NCBI GenBank assembly: GCA_024639455.1
Contig: JAHEIH010000028.1
Location: forward strand, 8,749-63,370
Origin: Cellvibrionales bacterium
GTDB lineage: Bacteria > Pseudomonadota > Gammaproteobacteria > Pseudomonadales > JAHEIH01
Length of the DNA: 54,622 bases
Reading direction: 5' to 3'
In this document: in pieces, positions 18,553-30,645 of the stretch
Layout: each line of letters opens with the position of its first letter
Position numbering within the stretch: the first letter of the stretch is position 1
Made by a program: the position numbers and the translations under genes
Notes under the pieces: model-generated
Database searches by the model: none
Told to the model about the DNA's origin: nothing
The model's input: only the letters and a program-made list of their open reading frames with translations

Positions 18553-20841
18553 ATGAAAATTCGCTCCAAATTAACGCTCGCGACTTCGGCTATCAGTGTA
18601 TTAGTCGTCAGCTTGCTGTTCATTTTGGGCAGCAGGCAAGGCATCATTCGCGATAGCGCGAGCGACTTAGTCGATCGCCAAATTGGCCTTCTCGAAGACG
18701 TTCACATCCTATTCGACACTATAAGCCAAGAGCTACTAGCCGCCAGCCGCTTGATGGTGGATTTTGACCTGCAGCAATTCACCTCGATCCACAACAGGGC
18801 CCACGCAAATGTAGAGGCCAACCTTGAGACATTGCGCCACGGCGGAGCATCAAGCGCGACACTTGATCAAATCGAGCGCCGCACCATCGAATATCACCAC
18901 GCCATTGATACCGCCATTAACGCCACCGGGCAATCAAACCTCCGCGATGACCAACAAGCGGTGCTGCGGCAGAGTATGAGCGATATCCACAGCAAGGCCA
19001 GTGAACTCGAAAGCCTCATCGTCACATTACGCCAATCCATTTTATTAGACATCGAAGACACCCGCCGCGACATCAGCGCTGAAGGGGAGCAAATGTTCAT
19101 TGACGCCCTCTTCCTCGGGGTGTGTATGATGGCAATATTAGTGATTTTGTTCGTCAACATTCAAGCGTTACGCCGTTCCCATAAGGAACAGCAGGCCTTG
19201 AGTTACTTCCCTCAACGCGCACCAGAGGCAATGCTAACCATTAATGCTAATGGCGACGTGATATATGGCAACCCCAAAGCCCAACAATTGCTGGAAGAAC
19301 TCGGCATTGCCCGCAACGAATACCAGCGCCTATTGCCGATGGCAATCAAAGCCAATGTTAACAGCCTAAAGAGTGGTACCTCGGATACTGCAATCTGGAG
19401 TCACCGCGTTGGCGGCACTACCTTTGAAACCACCTTGCAGTGGCTGCGCGACATGAATCAAGGTCACATATACTTGCACGACGTGTCGCGCACCGAAGCC
19501 CTACAAAAAAGGCTCAACTTCCTCGCCTATTTCGACCCGCTCACTAGACTACCCAACCGCCGCCGTTTTGAGGAAGAAATCGACAACATCCTTTCGCTTA
19601 ACAAATACGGCCCACCGCAACAGTGGGCAGTGGGGTTGATTCGTCTAGACCGCTTCGCCCACGTCACCACCGGCCACGGCTACAACCTGGGCGATAAGCT
19701 ACTGGCCGCCTGTGCAGAGCGTTTAAACGACGCCATTGACAGCTACCATGATGCCCACATGTTCCGCTTCGACGGCGCCCGTTTCGGCATTTTAGCGCTG
19801 GCAGAGCAAGGTCTGGATATCGCGCAGAAGCTAAACAAGTCGATGGAGAACCCCATCGTCGTGGATGATGCGTCTTTTTACCTCACTCTCTCTATCGGCT
19901 ACACCTTCACGCCAGGCGAGGAGGACTCCGTCGCCAAGCTCATCATCAATGCCGGGGCCGCACTAGAAAGCGCCAGCGAGAATGGTGGTAACAACCTATG
20001 CGAATTCACCAGCGAAATGCGCACCCGTGAATTGAAATGGCTAAACATGGAAATTGCCTTGCGGCAGTCACTGTTTGCCGGCGAGCTCGATGTTTACTAC
20101 CAACCCCAGGTTAGTAGTAGCGATGGCATGTTGATTGGCATGGAGGCGCTGGTAAGGTGGCGTCAGAGCAACGGCGAGTTTATCCCCCCCAGCGAATTTA
20201 TCCCCTTGGCAGAACGCATCGGCCTGATTGTCGTACTCGGCGAATGGGTGTTACACAGGGCCTTCGCCCAGGCGGCGGCGTGGCAGAAGGATTTTGGCAA
20301 ACACTTCACTATGGCGGTAAACATTTCTACCAAGCAGTTCAACCATGTCCACTTCCTCGATATGTTACGTAATGCGCTGGAAAGTACCGGGGTTGACCCT
20401 CGGATCATCGAAATTGAAATCACCGAATCGGTCATGCTAGAAAACACCGACTACGCAATGCAAGTCATCAATGTCATGAAAGACATGGGCTTTTCAATTT
20501 CAATCGATGATTTTGGTACTGGTTATTCGTCGATGAGTTATCTGAAAGACTTGCCCATCGACAAAATCAAAATTGATCGCGCGTTTGTGATGGGTATCAG
20601 TGAAGAGAGCGATGACGACCACGCGCGTGACAAAGCGATCGTGGCATCGATTGTGGAGCTGGGTCACAACCTCAACATGAAGGTCATTGCTGAAGGGGTA
20701 GATAACTCAGAACAGGTAGACTTCTTGCGTCGCGTGGGCTGTGACTACTTCCAAGGTTTCTTGTTCAGCCGTCCGCTACCAGCCCCGCAAATGGAAGACT
20801 ACATCAATAGCAGCGACGACGCCTGCAGCGCACGCATTTAA
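18553..20841 (+). CDS. Membrane PAS-GGDEF-EAL protein with degenerate GGDEF and intact EAL
   Basis: The 762-residue protein has a membrane helix at 7-27, a periplasmic helical sensor region, a second helix near 197-217, a PAS-like domain (225-320), a GGDEF domain (330-490) and an EAL domain (505-750). The GGDEF motif is replaced by FDGARFG, so diguanylate cyclase activity is unlikely. The EAL domain keeps MEALVRW, the Asn of NIST, EITES, DDFGTGYSS, the Lys of KIKID and the Glu of AEGV, so c-di-GMP phosphodiesterase activity is expected. Being next to pilU suggests a role in pilus control, like FimX. Its TAA stop shares TTAA with the convergent DUF1820 gene. Confidence 0.92.
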   Translation: MKIRSKLTLATSAISVLVVSLLFILGSRQGIIRDSASDLVDRQIGLLEDVHILFDTISQELLAASRLMVDFDLQQFTSIHNRAHANVEANLETLRHGGASSATLDQIERRTIEYHHAIDTAINATGQSNLRDDQQAVLRQSMSDIHSKASELESLIVTLRQSILLDIEDTRRDISAEGEQMFIDALFLGVCMMAILVILFVNIQALRRSHKEQQALSYFPQRAPEAMLTINANGDVIYGNPKAQQLLEELGIARNEYQRLLPMAIKANVNSLKSGTSDTAIWSHRVGGTTFETTLQWLRDMNQGHIYLHDVSRTEALQKRLNFLAYFDPLTRLPNRRRFEEEIDNILSLNKYGPPQQWAVGLIRLDRFAHVTTGHGYNLGDKLLAACAERLNDAIDSYHDAHMFRFDGARFGILALAEQGLDIAQKLNKSMENPIVVDDASFYLTLSIGYTFTPGEEDSVAKLIINAGAALESASENGGNNLCEFTSEMRTRELKWLNMEIALRQSLFAGELDVYYQPQVSSSDGMLIGMEALVRWRQSNGEFIPPSEFIPLAERIGLIVVLGEWVLHRAFAQAAAWQKDFGKHFTMAVNISTKQFNHVHFLDMLRNALESTGVDPRIIEIEITESVMLENTDYAMQVINVMKDMGFSISIDDFGTGYSSMSYLKDLPIDKIKIDRAFVMGISEESDDDHARDKAIVASIVELGHNLNMKVIAEGVDNSEQVDFLRRVGCDYFQGFLFSRPLPAPQMEDYINSSDDACSARI

Positions 20842-21164
20842 TCTTCGTCGCTGACGACAGGCATACCTGCGCGAGGCATGCCAGGGAAAAGCGAAACGTT
20901 ACTACCCTTAGATTCAGAAATTTTCACCGTGCCGCGCTTTTCCACTTCGTCGATGCGAATAATCGCGTGCATTGGAATAAAACTACGCTTGACCCCAGTA
21001 AACTCAGTCTTAAGCTTCTCTTCCGAAGGGTCGATTAAGATACCCGAGCGCTCGCCAAATACGTACTCTTCCACCTCGATAAAGCCGTACATATCGCTCT
21101 GGTAAATTTGTTCTACAAACAATTCGAACACTTCGTTTTGGTTTTGAAAAACGACCTTAAACAT
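20838..21164 (-). CDS. DUF1820 family protein
   Basis: The 108-residue protein starts MFKVVFQNQNEVFELFVEQI at 21164; an in-frame extension to 21218 has no family likeness. It contains the typical LYGFIEVE-like and SFIPMHAIIRIDEV stretches of DUF1820, a small family in Pseudomonas and relatives often beside miaB, with no known function. It has no signal peptide or membrane helix and ends in an acidic tail. It faces miaB divergently and its stop overlaps the EAL gene's stop on the other strand. Confidence 0.88.
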   Translation of the reverse strand: MFKVVFQNQNEVFELFVEQIYQSDMYGFIEVEEYVFGERSGILIDPSEEKLKTEFTGVKRSFIPMHAIIRIDEVEKRGTVKISESKGSNVSLFPGMPRAGMPVVSDED

Positions 21165-21316
21165 AGACGCCGTATCAATCTCGCTAATGGGTTGCAAAAA
21201 GGGCGGCAATAATAGCACAACTGTTCAAATAAAAATCAATTTCGTCCCTGTCATCGCGCCAGATTCAACGATATAATTGCCCACCTTTTGAGCAAGACAC
21301 AGGTGTATAAGGCCCC

Positions 21317-22663
21317 ATGGCGACCAAAAAGCTTTACATTCAAACTCACGGCTGTCAGATGAACGAGTACGATTCGTCGCGTATGCGCGATTTGTTGGGG
21401 GAATCCCACCAACTCGAGTCGACCGACAACCCAGAGGAGGCAGACGTTATTCTGCTGAACACCTGTTCTATTCGCGAGAAAGCACAGGAGAAGGTGTTTC
21501 ACACCCTAGGTCGCCTCAAACATTTAAAAGACAAAAATCCCGATCTAGTCATTGGTGTGGGTGGTTGTGTGGCCAGCCAAGAGGGCGACGCCATCAGCAA
21601 GCGCGCCCCCTATGTAGATATGATTTTTGGCCCGCAGACCATTCACCGCCTACCGGAAATGATCGATGTCTCGCGCACTAATCCGCAAGGGCCAGTAGTG
21701 GTCGATGTGACCTTCCCTGAAATTGAGAAATTCGACCGCCTGCCGGATCCCAGCGTCGATGGTCCCAGTGCCTTCGTTTCTATTATGGAAGGTTGCAACA
21801 AATACTGTACTTTCTGCGTGGTGCCCTATACCCGCGGCGAAGAAGTGAGTCGCCCGGTCGACGACGTGATATTTGAAGTCGCTCACCTAGCAAGCCAGGG
21901 CGTGCGCGAAGTCAACCTGCTCGGCCAAAACGTCAATGCCTATCGCGGCGATGCCCACGACGGCCACACAGTGGATCTTGCCGAGCTGATTACCATGGTC
22001 GCCAAGATTGATGGTATCGATCGTATCCGCTACACAACGTCTCACCCCGTGGAATTTAGCGACGCGCTGATCGATGTGTACGCCGAGGTACCCGAATTAG
22101 TATCTCATCTGCATCTACCGGTGCAAAGCGGCTCCGATCGCGTATTAGCGCTCATGAAACGTGGCCACACCGCCTTAGAATACAAATCGAAATTGCGCCG
22201 CCTGCGCAAAATTCGTCCCGATATCAGCTTCTCGTCTGACTTCATTATTGGCTTCCCAGGGGAAACCGAAAAAGACTTCGAGGACACCATGAAGCTGATT
22301 GCAGACATCGGTTTCGACACGAGCTTTAGCTTTGTCTACAGCGCAAGACCCGGCACACCCGCCGCGGATCTCGTCGATGATACCCCCGAAGATGTAAAAA
22401 AACAGCGTCTGTCACTGCTTCAGCACCGTATATTGCAACAGGCGGCAGAAATTTCTCGTCGCATGGTGGGCACCGAGCAGGTCATTTTGGTCAGTGGTGA
22501 ATCCAAGAAACAATTAAGCCAATTGCAGGGTCGTACGGAAAATAACCGCGTGGTGAACTTTGCTTGCGATGACACTACGTTGATCGGTAAATTTGTCAAA
22601 GTACGCATTAACGAAGCCCTGCCTAATTCACTGCGCGGTGAATTGGTGGACGTGATCGGCTAA
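21317..22663 (+). CDS. miaB: tRNA-2-methylthio-N6-dimethylallyladenosine synthase MiaB
   Basis: MiaB adds a methylthio group to i6A37 of tRNAs reading UNN codons. The 448 residues show the UPF0004 domain ([16 protein letters not shown]) with its three cluster-binding cysteines, the radical-SAM motif CNKYCTFC (about 157-164), and a C-terminal TRAM domain. The sequence PFVP-like GEEVSRP after the radical-SAM motif is typical of MiaB. It starts the miaB-ybeZ-ybeY-ybeX-lnt cluster that is conserved in Gammaproteobacteria. Confidence 0.97.
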   Translation: MATKKLYIQTHGCQMNEYDSSRMRDLLGESHQLESTDNPEEADVILLNTCSIREKAQEKVFHTLGRLKHLKDKNPDLVIGVGGCVASQEGDAISKRAPYVDMIFGPQTIHRLPEMIDVSRTNPQGPVVVDVTFPEIEKFDRLPDPSVDGPSAFVSIMEGCNKYCTFCVVPYTRGEEVSRPVDDVIFEVAHLASQGVREVNLLGQNVNAYRGDAHDGHTVDLAELITMVAKIDGIDRIRYTTSHPVEFSDALIDVYAEVPELVSHLHLPVQSGSDRVLALMKRGHTALEYKSKLRRLRKIRPDISFSSDFIIGFPGETEKDFEDTMKLIADIGFDTSFSFVYSARPGTPAADLVDDTPEDVKKQRLSLLQHRILQQAAEISRRMVGTEQVILVSGESKKQLSQLQGRTENNRVVNFACDDTTLIGKFVKVRINEALPNSLRGELVDVIG

Positions 22664-22748
22664 ACTGACTAATTTTTAAGCAATACTATTCAAATGCTCA
22701 GTGGGCGTTTATAGTGACATTTCGAATTGATATAGGTATTAAAACCGC

Positions 22749-23759
22749 TTGAACGACAGCACTTCCAGTAAGGACTTGGTCCTTGAGCCCAGCGATATCG
22801 AACGCCTCGCCAACTTGACGGGGCAACTCGATGAGCATCTGAAGCAAATCAGTAAACGCCTCAACGTGACGATCAGCAACCGCGGCCACCACTTCCGAGT
22901 GCAAGGTCCCGACGGTGCTGTGCTCGCAGCGACGACGTTGCTACAACAGCTATACAAAGAGACCGCCAGTACCGAGCTAACACCCGAAATGGTGCACCTG
23001 CATTTGCAAGAAGCAGGCCTAGAGGTATTACTAGAAGAAAGTGAAGCTGCTCAACAGCAGATACCAATGATTAAAACGCGTCGCAGCATGATCAAACTGC
23101 GCGGCAAGAACCAACAAGCCTACGTAAAGGCGATCCAGACCCACGACATCAACTTTGGTATTGGACCCGCAGGAACTGGCAAGACCTATCTCGCGGTGGC
23201 CTGCGCCGTACAAGCCTTGGAGCGCGAGGAAATTCGCCGCATCCTTTTGGTGCGCCCGGCGGTAGAGGCCGGTGAAAAGCTCGGCTTTCTTCCTGGGGAC
23301 CTAAGCCAAAAGATCGACCCCTACCTCCGCCCATTATACGATGCACTGTATGAGATGCTCGGTTTTGAGGTGGTCGGTAAACTGATCGAGCGCAATGTGA
23401 TCGAGGTGGCCCCACTGGCCTATATGCGCGGCCGCACACTCAACAATTCATTTATCATTTTGGACGAAAGCCAAAACACCACCAAGGAACAGATGAAGAT
23501 GTTCTTGACCCGTATTGGTTTTGGCTCGACCGCAGTGATTACCGGTGACGTAACGCAGATCGATTTACCACGCGGCACCCAATCGGGCCTGACCCACGTC
23601 AGTAAAATTCTTCAAGATGTCGAGGGCATCTCCTTTACTCACTTCGGTTCACGCGATGTTGTTCGCCATCCACTAGTGCAGCGTGTAGTGGAAGCTTACG
23701 ACCGCTTTGAAAGCGAAGAGACCCTAGTGGTTCCCAACCGCGACCAACGTCAAAAGTAA
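22749..23759 (+). CDS. ybeZ: PhoH-like ATPase YbeZ
   Basis: The 336-residue PhoH family protein starts at a TTG (22749), as do pseudomonad homologues. It has an N-terminal KH-like domain (about 15-75) and a C-terminal NTPase domain with Walker A GPAGTGKTYLAV (about 138-150), Walker B FIILDESQNTT and the sequence TRIGFGSTAVITGD. YbeZ works with the RNase YbeY in rRNA processing, and the two genes are separated by three bases here. The ribosome-binding site is weak (AGG), which suits coupling within the operon. Confidence 0.93.
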   Translation: MNDSTSSKDLVLEPSDIERLANLTGQLDEHLKQISKRLNVTISNRGHHFRVQGPDGAVLAATTLLQQLYKETASTELTPEMVHLHLQEAGLEVLLEESEAAQQQIPMIKTRRSMIKLRGKNQQAYVKAIQTHDINFGIGPAGTGKTYLAVACAVQALEREEIRRILLVRPAVEAGEKLGFLPGDLSQKIDPYLRPLYDALYEMLGFEVVGKLIERNVIEVAPLAYMRGRTLNNSFIILDESQNTTKEQMKMFLTRIGFGSTAVITGDVTQIDLPRGTQSGLTHVSKILQDVEGISFTHFGSRDVVRHPLVQRVVEAYDRFESEETLVVPNRDQRQK

Positions 23760-23762
23760 ACC

Positions 23763-24233
23763 ATGCCGCACGATATCGATATCCAACGGGCGAGTGACGC
23801 CGACATCCCCGACGACGAGACCTTCAGGCGTTGGGCGCTTGCCGCCCTCGCCGAACAATCCCGACCGCGTGAGATGACCATTCGTGTGGTTGATGAAGAC
23901 GACATCCGCCAACTTAACCGCGACTACCGCGGCAAGGACTACGCCACCAATGTGCTGTCCTTTGAAGCCGATCTGCCCCCCGAACTCGACTTGCCACTGT
24001 TAGGCGATATCATCATATGCCCTAGCGTTGTCAAACGTGAAGCCGACGAACAAGGCAAGAGCTTGGAATCGCACTGGGCACACATGGTGATACACGGCAC
24101 CTTGCATTTACAGGGCTACGACCATGTAGAAGATAGCGAAGCTGAGGCCATGGAATCCTTGGAGATAGCCATTATGCAAAGGCTAGGCTATGCTGACCCC
24201 TACAACCACGGAGCACAACACCCCAATGAGTGA
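23763..24233 (+). CDS. ybeY: Endoribonuclease YbeY
   Basis: YbeY is a single-strand RNA endonuclease needed for 16S rRNA 3' maturation and ribosome quality control. The 156 residues carry the metal-binding motif [11 protein letters not shown] (H-x3-H-x5-H) near the C-terminus and the family stretch [17 protein letters not shown]. It sits between ybeZ and ybeX and overlaps the ybeX start by 8 bases. Confidence 0.97.
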   Translation: MPHDIDIQRASDADIPDDETFRRWALAALAEQSRPREMTIRVVDEDDIRQLNRDYRGKDYATNVLSFEADLPPELDLPLLGDIIICPSVVKREADEQGKSLESHWAHMVIHGTLHLQGYDHVEDSEAEAMESLEIAIMQRLGYADPYNHGAQHPNE

Positions 24234-25065
24234 AGACCGATCTAGCAACGATCTAGGCGACAAGTCCTGGATCGAAAAAATTTCAGCCGCTTTTTCAGCC
24301 GAGCCCAAGAGCAAGGCCGATCTCATCGAACTGCTCGACATCTCGCACAGCAACGACTTGCTCGACGGCGATGCACTCAACATTATCAAGGGAGCGCTTG
24401 AAGTCGCCGAACTACAGGCGCGCGACGTGATGGTACCACGCCCCCAAATGATCGTATTACGCGACGATTGCGAGCGCCAAGATTACCTAGAAGCCATTGT
24501 CGAATCGGGTCACTCTCGCTTTCCAGTGGTCGGTGAAAACATCGACGAAGTTCGCGGTATTTTGCTCGCGAAAGACATTTTGCCCACTTTGGTCAACGGT
24601 GGCGAAAAGACCAAACTCTCCGATCTTGTGCGTCCAGCGGTATGTGTCCCCGAGAGCAAACGCCTCAACGTGCTGTTGCGTGAATTCCGTGAAAACCGCA
24701 ACCACATGGCCATCGTCATCGACGAATACGGCGGGGTGTCCGGTCTGATTACAATCGAAGACATCCTTGAAGAGATCGTAGGCGAAATTGAGGACGAGAC
24801 CGATGAAGATAGCGATATTTTTATCCGCAAGGTCAACGACCAAGACTTTGTCATTAAAGCCTTAACGCCGATCGATGACTTCAACGAATACTTTAAAGCC
24901 AACCTAGACGACAGCGAATACGAGACTATCGGCGGCCTGATCATGCAGAGCTTTGGCTACATGCCCAAGCGCAATGAGATTACTGAAATTGACGGTTATA
25001 CCTTCCGAGTCGTCAATGCTGATAACCGCCAACTGCACCTGTTGCGACTGAGCCTGGAAGGATAA
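24226..25065 (+). CDS. ybeX: CorC/YbeX-family magnesium-transport accessory protein
   Basis: The ATG at 24226 ([14 protein letters not shown]) gives 279 residues, the usual length. A pair of CBS domains (about 66-190, beginning [11 protein letters not shown]) is followed by a CorC/HlyC domain (about 205-279). There is no membrane DUF21 domain, as expected for the cytosolic YbeX/CorC type. Such proteins have been linked to cobalt/magnesium homeostasis and ribosome metabolism. The start codon lies within ybeY, so the two are probably translationally coupled. Confidence 0.94.
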   Translation: MSEDRSSNDLGDKSWIEKISAAFSAEPKSKADLIELLDISHSNDLLDGDALNIIKGALEVAELQARDVMVPRPQMIVLRDDCERQDYLEAIVESGHSRFPVVGENIDEVRGILLAKDILPTLVNGGEKTKLSDLVRPAVCVPESKRLNVLLREFRENRNHMAIVIDEYGGVSGLITIEDILEEIVGEIEDETDEDSDIFIRKVNDQDFVIKALTPIDDFNEYFKANLDDSEYETIGGLIMQSFGYMPKRNEITEIDGYTFRVVNADNRQLHLLRLSLEG

Positions 25066-25071
25066 TCACCC

Positions 25072-26568
25072 ATGTGGCTGCAACGCCATCGCTATGCTGT
25101 TGCCGCCCTTCTGGGCGGTATTGCTATCAGCCTTTCGCTCGCGCCTCTGCACTGGTGGCCACTCGCTTTTGTAGGGCCAGGCCTCATCTTTTGGGCGCTG
25201 CACTACACTCACACTGATACCGCCAAATGGGTGGGCTGGTGGAGTGGTCTAGGGCTATTTGGCAGTGGCGCTTCCTGGGTGTACGTGAGCATCCACTACC
25301 ATAGCGACACCCCGGCCGTTATCGCCGCACTGATGACCTTTATATTCTGTGGAGGTTTAGCGCTACTGCCAGCCGGCATGGCTTGGCTATACTGCAGCAG
25401 GCTGCGCCACGGGTCACTCGCTCCGCTGGCGTTTACCGCCTTATGGGTGTTATTCGACGCGTTGCGCGGGGTCATTCTTACGGGGTTTCCGTGGCTGTAT
25501 ATCGGCACAGCCCACACTGACTCGCCGCTCGCTGAGTTGATGTCCATCTTGGGAGCGAATGGCCTGACGGCGGTCACTGTGCTCGGTGCCTCCCTCATGG
25601 TGCAAGCGATTGATAGCGCACGACGCGTGCCTTCGCTCATTGCTGTCTGCCTTCTGGCTGTCATATTGGCAATCACACCACAAGTGGTAGATCGCGGTGT
25701 ATCTACCATCGGCGAACGTCCACTATTGATAGGTATCGCGCAGGGCAACATCGACCAAGAAGAAAAGTGGAAACCGGAAAATATTCGCAGCACCTTAAGT
25801 AGTTACACGGCACTGACTGAAGAACTCTGGCAGAGCGACATTGTGGTGTGGCCAGAGACTGCCATCACCGTTGATTATTGGCGCGCCGCGAGTTTTCTCA
25901 ACGCCATGCACGATATCGCCCAAATCGAACACACCACCCTGGTCACCGGTATCCCCTATTTCGACCCCGAGAAAAACATCTTCCACAATTCCATCACCGC
26001 GGTGGGGAAAGGCGAAGGTTTGTACCACAAACAAAAGCTCGTGCCTTTTGGTGAATATGTGCCGCTGGCCAATGCACTGCGCGGCACCCTCGCCTTTTTC
26101 GACCTGCCTATGTCGAGCTTCGATCGCGGCAGTGCCGAGCAAGCACTGCTGCGCGCTGGCGCATACACTCTAGCACCCTTTATTTGCTACGAAGTGGCCT
26201 ACAGCGAATTCGTTCGCGAACAAATGCGCGACGCCAATTTCATTGTCACCGTCAGCAACGATGCTTGGTTTGGCCGATCTTGGGCGCCGTGGCAACATCA
26301 ACAAATTGCTCAAGTGCGCGCCATGGAAACCGGCCGCTATGTCTTGCGCGCCACCAACAACGGCATTTCCTCGGTCATCGCGGCCAATGGCGAGATCATT
26401 GCCAGCACTCCCCAGTTCGAACGCACCACGTTGTTGGCTGAGGCCTGGCCGATGCAGGGCAGCACGCCCTATCTGCGCTGGGGCTCGGCACCGCTTTGGT
26501 GGCTATGCGGAGTCATCACCCTATTACAAGCCCTGCTAATGCGCCGCAGAGGCGCGACAGAGAATTGA
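25072..26568 (+). CDS. lnt: Apolipoprotein N-acyltransferase
   Basis: Lnt adds the third acyl chain to the N-terminal cysteine of lipoproteins in the inner membrane. The 498-residue protein has about six N-terminal helices, then a periplasmic nitrilase-fold domain with the Glu-Lys-Cys triad visible in WPETAI, KQKLVPFGEYVPL and FICYEVAYSE, and a C-terminal helix. The ATG follows ybeX by 6 bases, and AAGGAT at the end of ybeX serves as ribosome-binding site. It closes the miaB-lnt cluster; leuS starts 89 bases later. Confidence 0.96.
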   Translation: MWLQRHRYAVAALLGGIAISLSLAPLHWWPLAFVGPGLIFWALHYTHTDTAKWVGWWSGLGLFGSGASWVYVSIHYHSDTPAVIAALMTFIFCGGLALLPAGMAWLYCSRLRHGSLAPLAFTALWVLFDALRGVILTGFPWLYIGTAHTDSPLAELMSILGANGLTAVTVLGASLMVQAIDSARRVPSLIAVCLLAVILAITPQVVDRGVSTIGERPLLIGIAQGNIDQEEKWKPENIRSTLSSYTALTEELWQSDIVVWPETAITVDYWRAASFLNAMHDIAQIEHTTLVTGIPYFDPEKNIFHNSITAVGKGEGLYHKQKLVPFGEYVPLANALRGTLAFFDLPMSSFDRGSAEQALLRAGAYTLAPFICYEVAYSEFVREQMRDANFIVTVSNDAWFGRSWAPWQHQQIAQVRAMETGRYVLRATNNGISSVIAANGEIIASTPQFERTTLLAEAWPMQGSTPYLRWGSAPLWWLCGVITLLQALLMRRRGATEN

Positions 26569-26627
26569 GTTTCAACTACCTTTTAGGTCCCACATTAGGG
26601 TAAAATCACAACTTTTCGCCGCTTTGA

Positions 26628-29135
<2,508 letters not shown>

Positions 29136-29136
29136 G

Positions 29137-29634
29137 ATGCTCGCCCTGTTGCGCACAAGTCTCGTTGCACTGACACTACTGGCGTTGTCAGCCTGTGGTG
29201 GCTGGCACCTGCGCGGCAGCCAAAACGACAATATCGACACCGACCTGACCCTTAGCATTAGTGGTGGCAGCCCCGAAATGCGCGCGGCACTAGCCCGCTA
29301 CGCACGCCTCAATGTGATCGATGTGGTTACTGTCGGTGGAGACGTCAAACTAACATTGCACAGCGATGTTTACCGCCGCCGCATTCATAGTGTCGGTGTT
29401 AACGAACAGCCCACCGAGTTCATGTTGATCTACGACATGATCGCCAGCGCTCAGCAGCTCGACAGCCCGCTATTCGAGCAAGCAAATATGCGTCGCGAAC
29501 AGATATTCGCCTACAACAGCGAAAACCCGCTGGCAGGGGATAATGAGGCTCAGTTACTGGTCGATGAGATGCGCAACGACTTGGCGCGTCAGTTAGTGCT
29601 GCGCGCTATTCGCCAAGCGAGCCAGAGCAAGTAA
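29137..29634 (+). CDS. lptE: LPS-assembly lipoprotein LptE
   Basis: LptE plugs the LptD barrel and helps deliver LPS to the outer leaflet. The ATG at 29137 gives a 165-residue lipoprotein with signal peptide MLALLRTSLVALTLLALSAC and the lipobox LSAC (Cys20). CGGWHLRG right after the lipobox is typical of LptE. The order leuS-lptE-holA matches E. coli. The stop overlaps the holA start by one base. Confidence 0.95.
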   Translation: MLALLRTSLVALTLLALSACGGWHLRGSQNDNIDTDLTLSISGGSPEMRAALARYARLNVIDVVTVGGDVKLTLHSDVYRRRIHSVGVNEQPTEFMLIYDMIASAQQLDSPLFEQANMRREQIFAYNSENPLAGDNEAQLLVDEMRNDLARQLVLRAIRQASQSK

Positions 29635-30635
29635 TGCAATTGCGTCCCGATCAGCTGGATAAACACCTGGCCGGCGACCTAAAGCCCATCTATTGGATTC
29701 AGGGCAACGAAACATTGGTAGTGATGGAGTGCCAAGAGGTATTGCGCAAAGCTTGTCGTGAGCGAGGTATTCTGGAGCGCGATGTCTACCACGTCGACAA
29801 CCCCAACCAATTCAATTGGGATACCTTGGCAGACGCCAATGCTAGCTTATCGCTGTTTGGCGACCGCAAGATCATAGAATTGCGTATGAACGGCAATAAG
29901 GTGGGCGACCAAGGCTCCAAAGCCCTGCAGGCCTACGCCAATGATGCCAACCCAGATAACGTACTGATCATCTCTTCACCACGCTTGGAAAAAGCCCAGT
30001 TCAACAGCAAGTACTTTAAAGCCGTACAAGCGGCCGGTGCCACCGTGCAAGTGTATGATATTGGCAGTGATGACCTGCCGGCTTGGCTAAGCACCCGCGC
30101 CGGAGCCCGCGGCTTGCACCTTACCCCCGATGCCTGTCGCCTAATGGCAGATCGCGTCCAGGGCAATTTGTTGGCGGCGGCGCAAGAAGTAGACAAACTC
30201 TTGATGGCAGGGCACAACGAGGTAGACGGCGAGACCGCGGCGGCACTGGTGGCAGACAGCGCCCGCTTTAGTGTTTTCACCATGGTGGATGCCGCCATGG
30301 CCGGCGACAGCAAGTGCCTGACGATCTTGGAATACCTTCGTGCTGAAGGCAATGACTCAGTAAGTACGATCATGGCATTGGCGCGAGAGGTACGTATCGG
30401 TTTAGAGATCATGGAAGGTCTAGATCGAGGCCAACGTCTAGATGGTATGATGCGTAGCCTTAATCTATGGTCATCCAAGATGCCCATTTACAAACGATTT
30501 AGCCAACGCATGAATGTACGCAAGGCCGCACGTCTGCTGCAGCAATGCAAAGAAGTTGAACACATGAGCAAGGGGATGGCCGACGGCGACCCCTGGATAG
30601 GCATTGGCCGTATCATGCTCAATATGTGTCGTTAA
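29634..30635 (+). CDS. holA: DNA polymerase III subunit delta
   Basis: The delta subunit opens the beta sliding clamp within the clamp loader. The 333 residues start MQLRPDQLDKHLAGDLKPIYWIQGNE, typical for HolA, and have the AAA+-like delta fold without a functional Walker A. The sequence near 70-76 (SLSLFGDRKIIELR) is the beta-interaction region. It overlaps lptE by one base and converges on the FAD-oxidoreductase gene with 10 bases between stops. Confidence 0.95.
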   Translation: MQLRPDQLDKHLAGDLKPIYWIQGNETLVVMECQEVLRKACRERGILERDVYHVDNPNQFNWDTLADANASLSLFGDRKIIELRMNGNKVGDQGSKALQAYANDANPDNVLIISSPRLEKAQFNSKYFKAVQAAGATVQVYDIGSDDLPAWLSTRAGARGLHLTPDACRLMADRVQGNLLAAAQEVDKLLMAGHNEVDGETAAALVADSARFSVFTMVDAAMAGDSKCLTILEYLRAEGNDSVSTIMALAREVRIGLEIMEGLDRGQRLDGMMRSLNLWSSKMPIYKRFSQRMNVRKAARLLQQCKEVEHMSKGMADGDPWIGIGRIMLNMCR

Positions 30636-30645
30636 AAAATACCCT

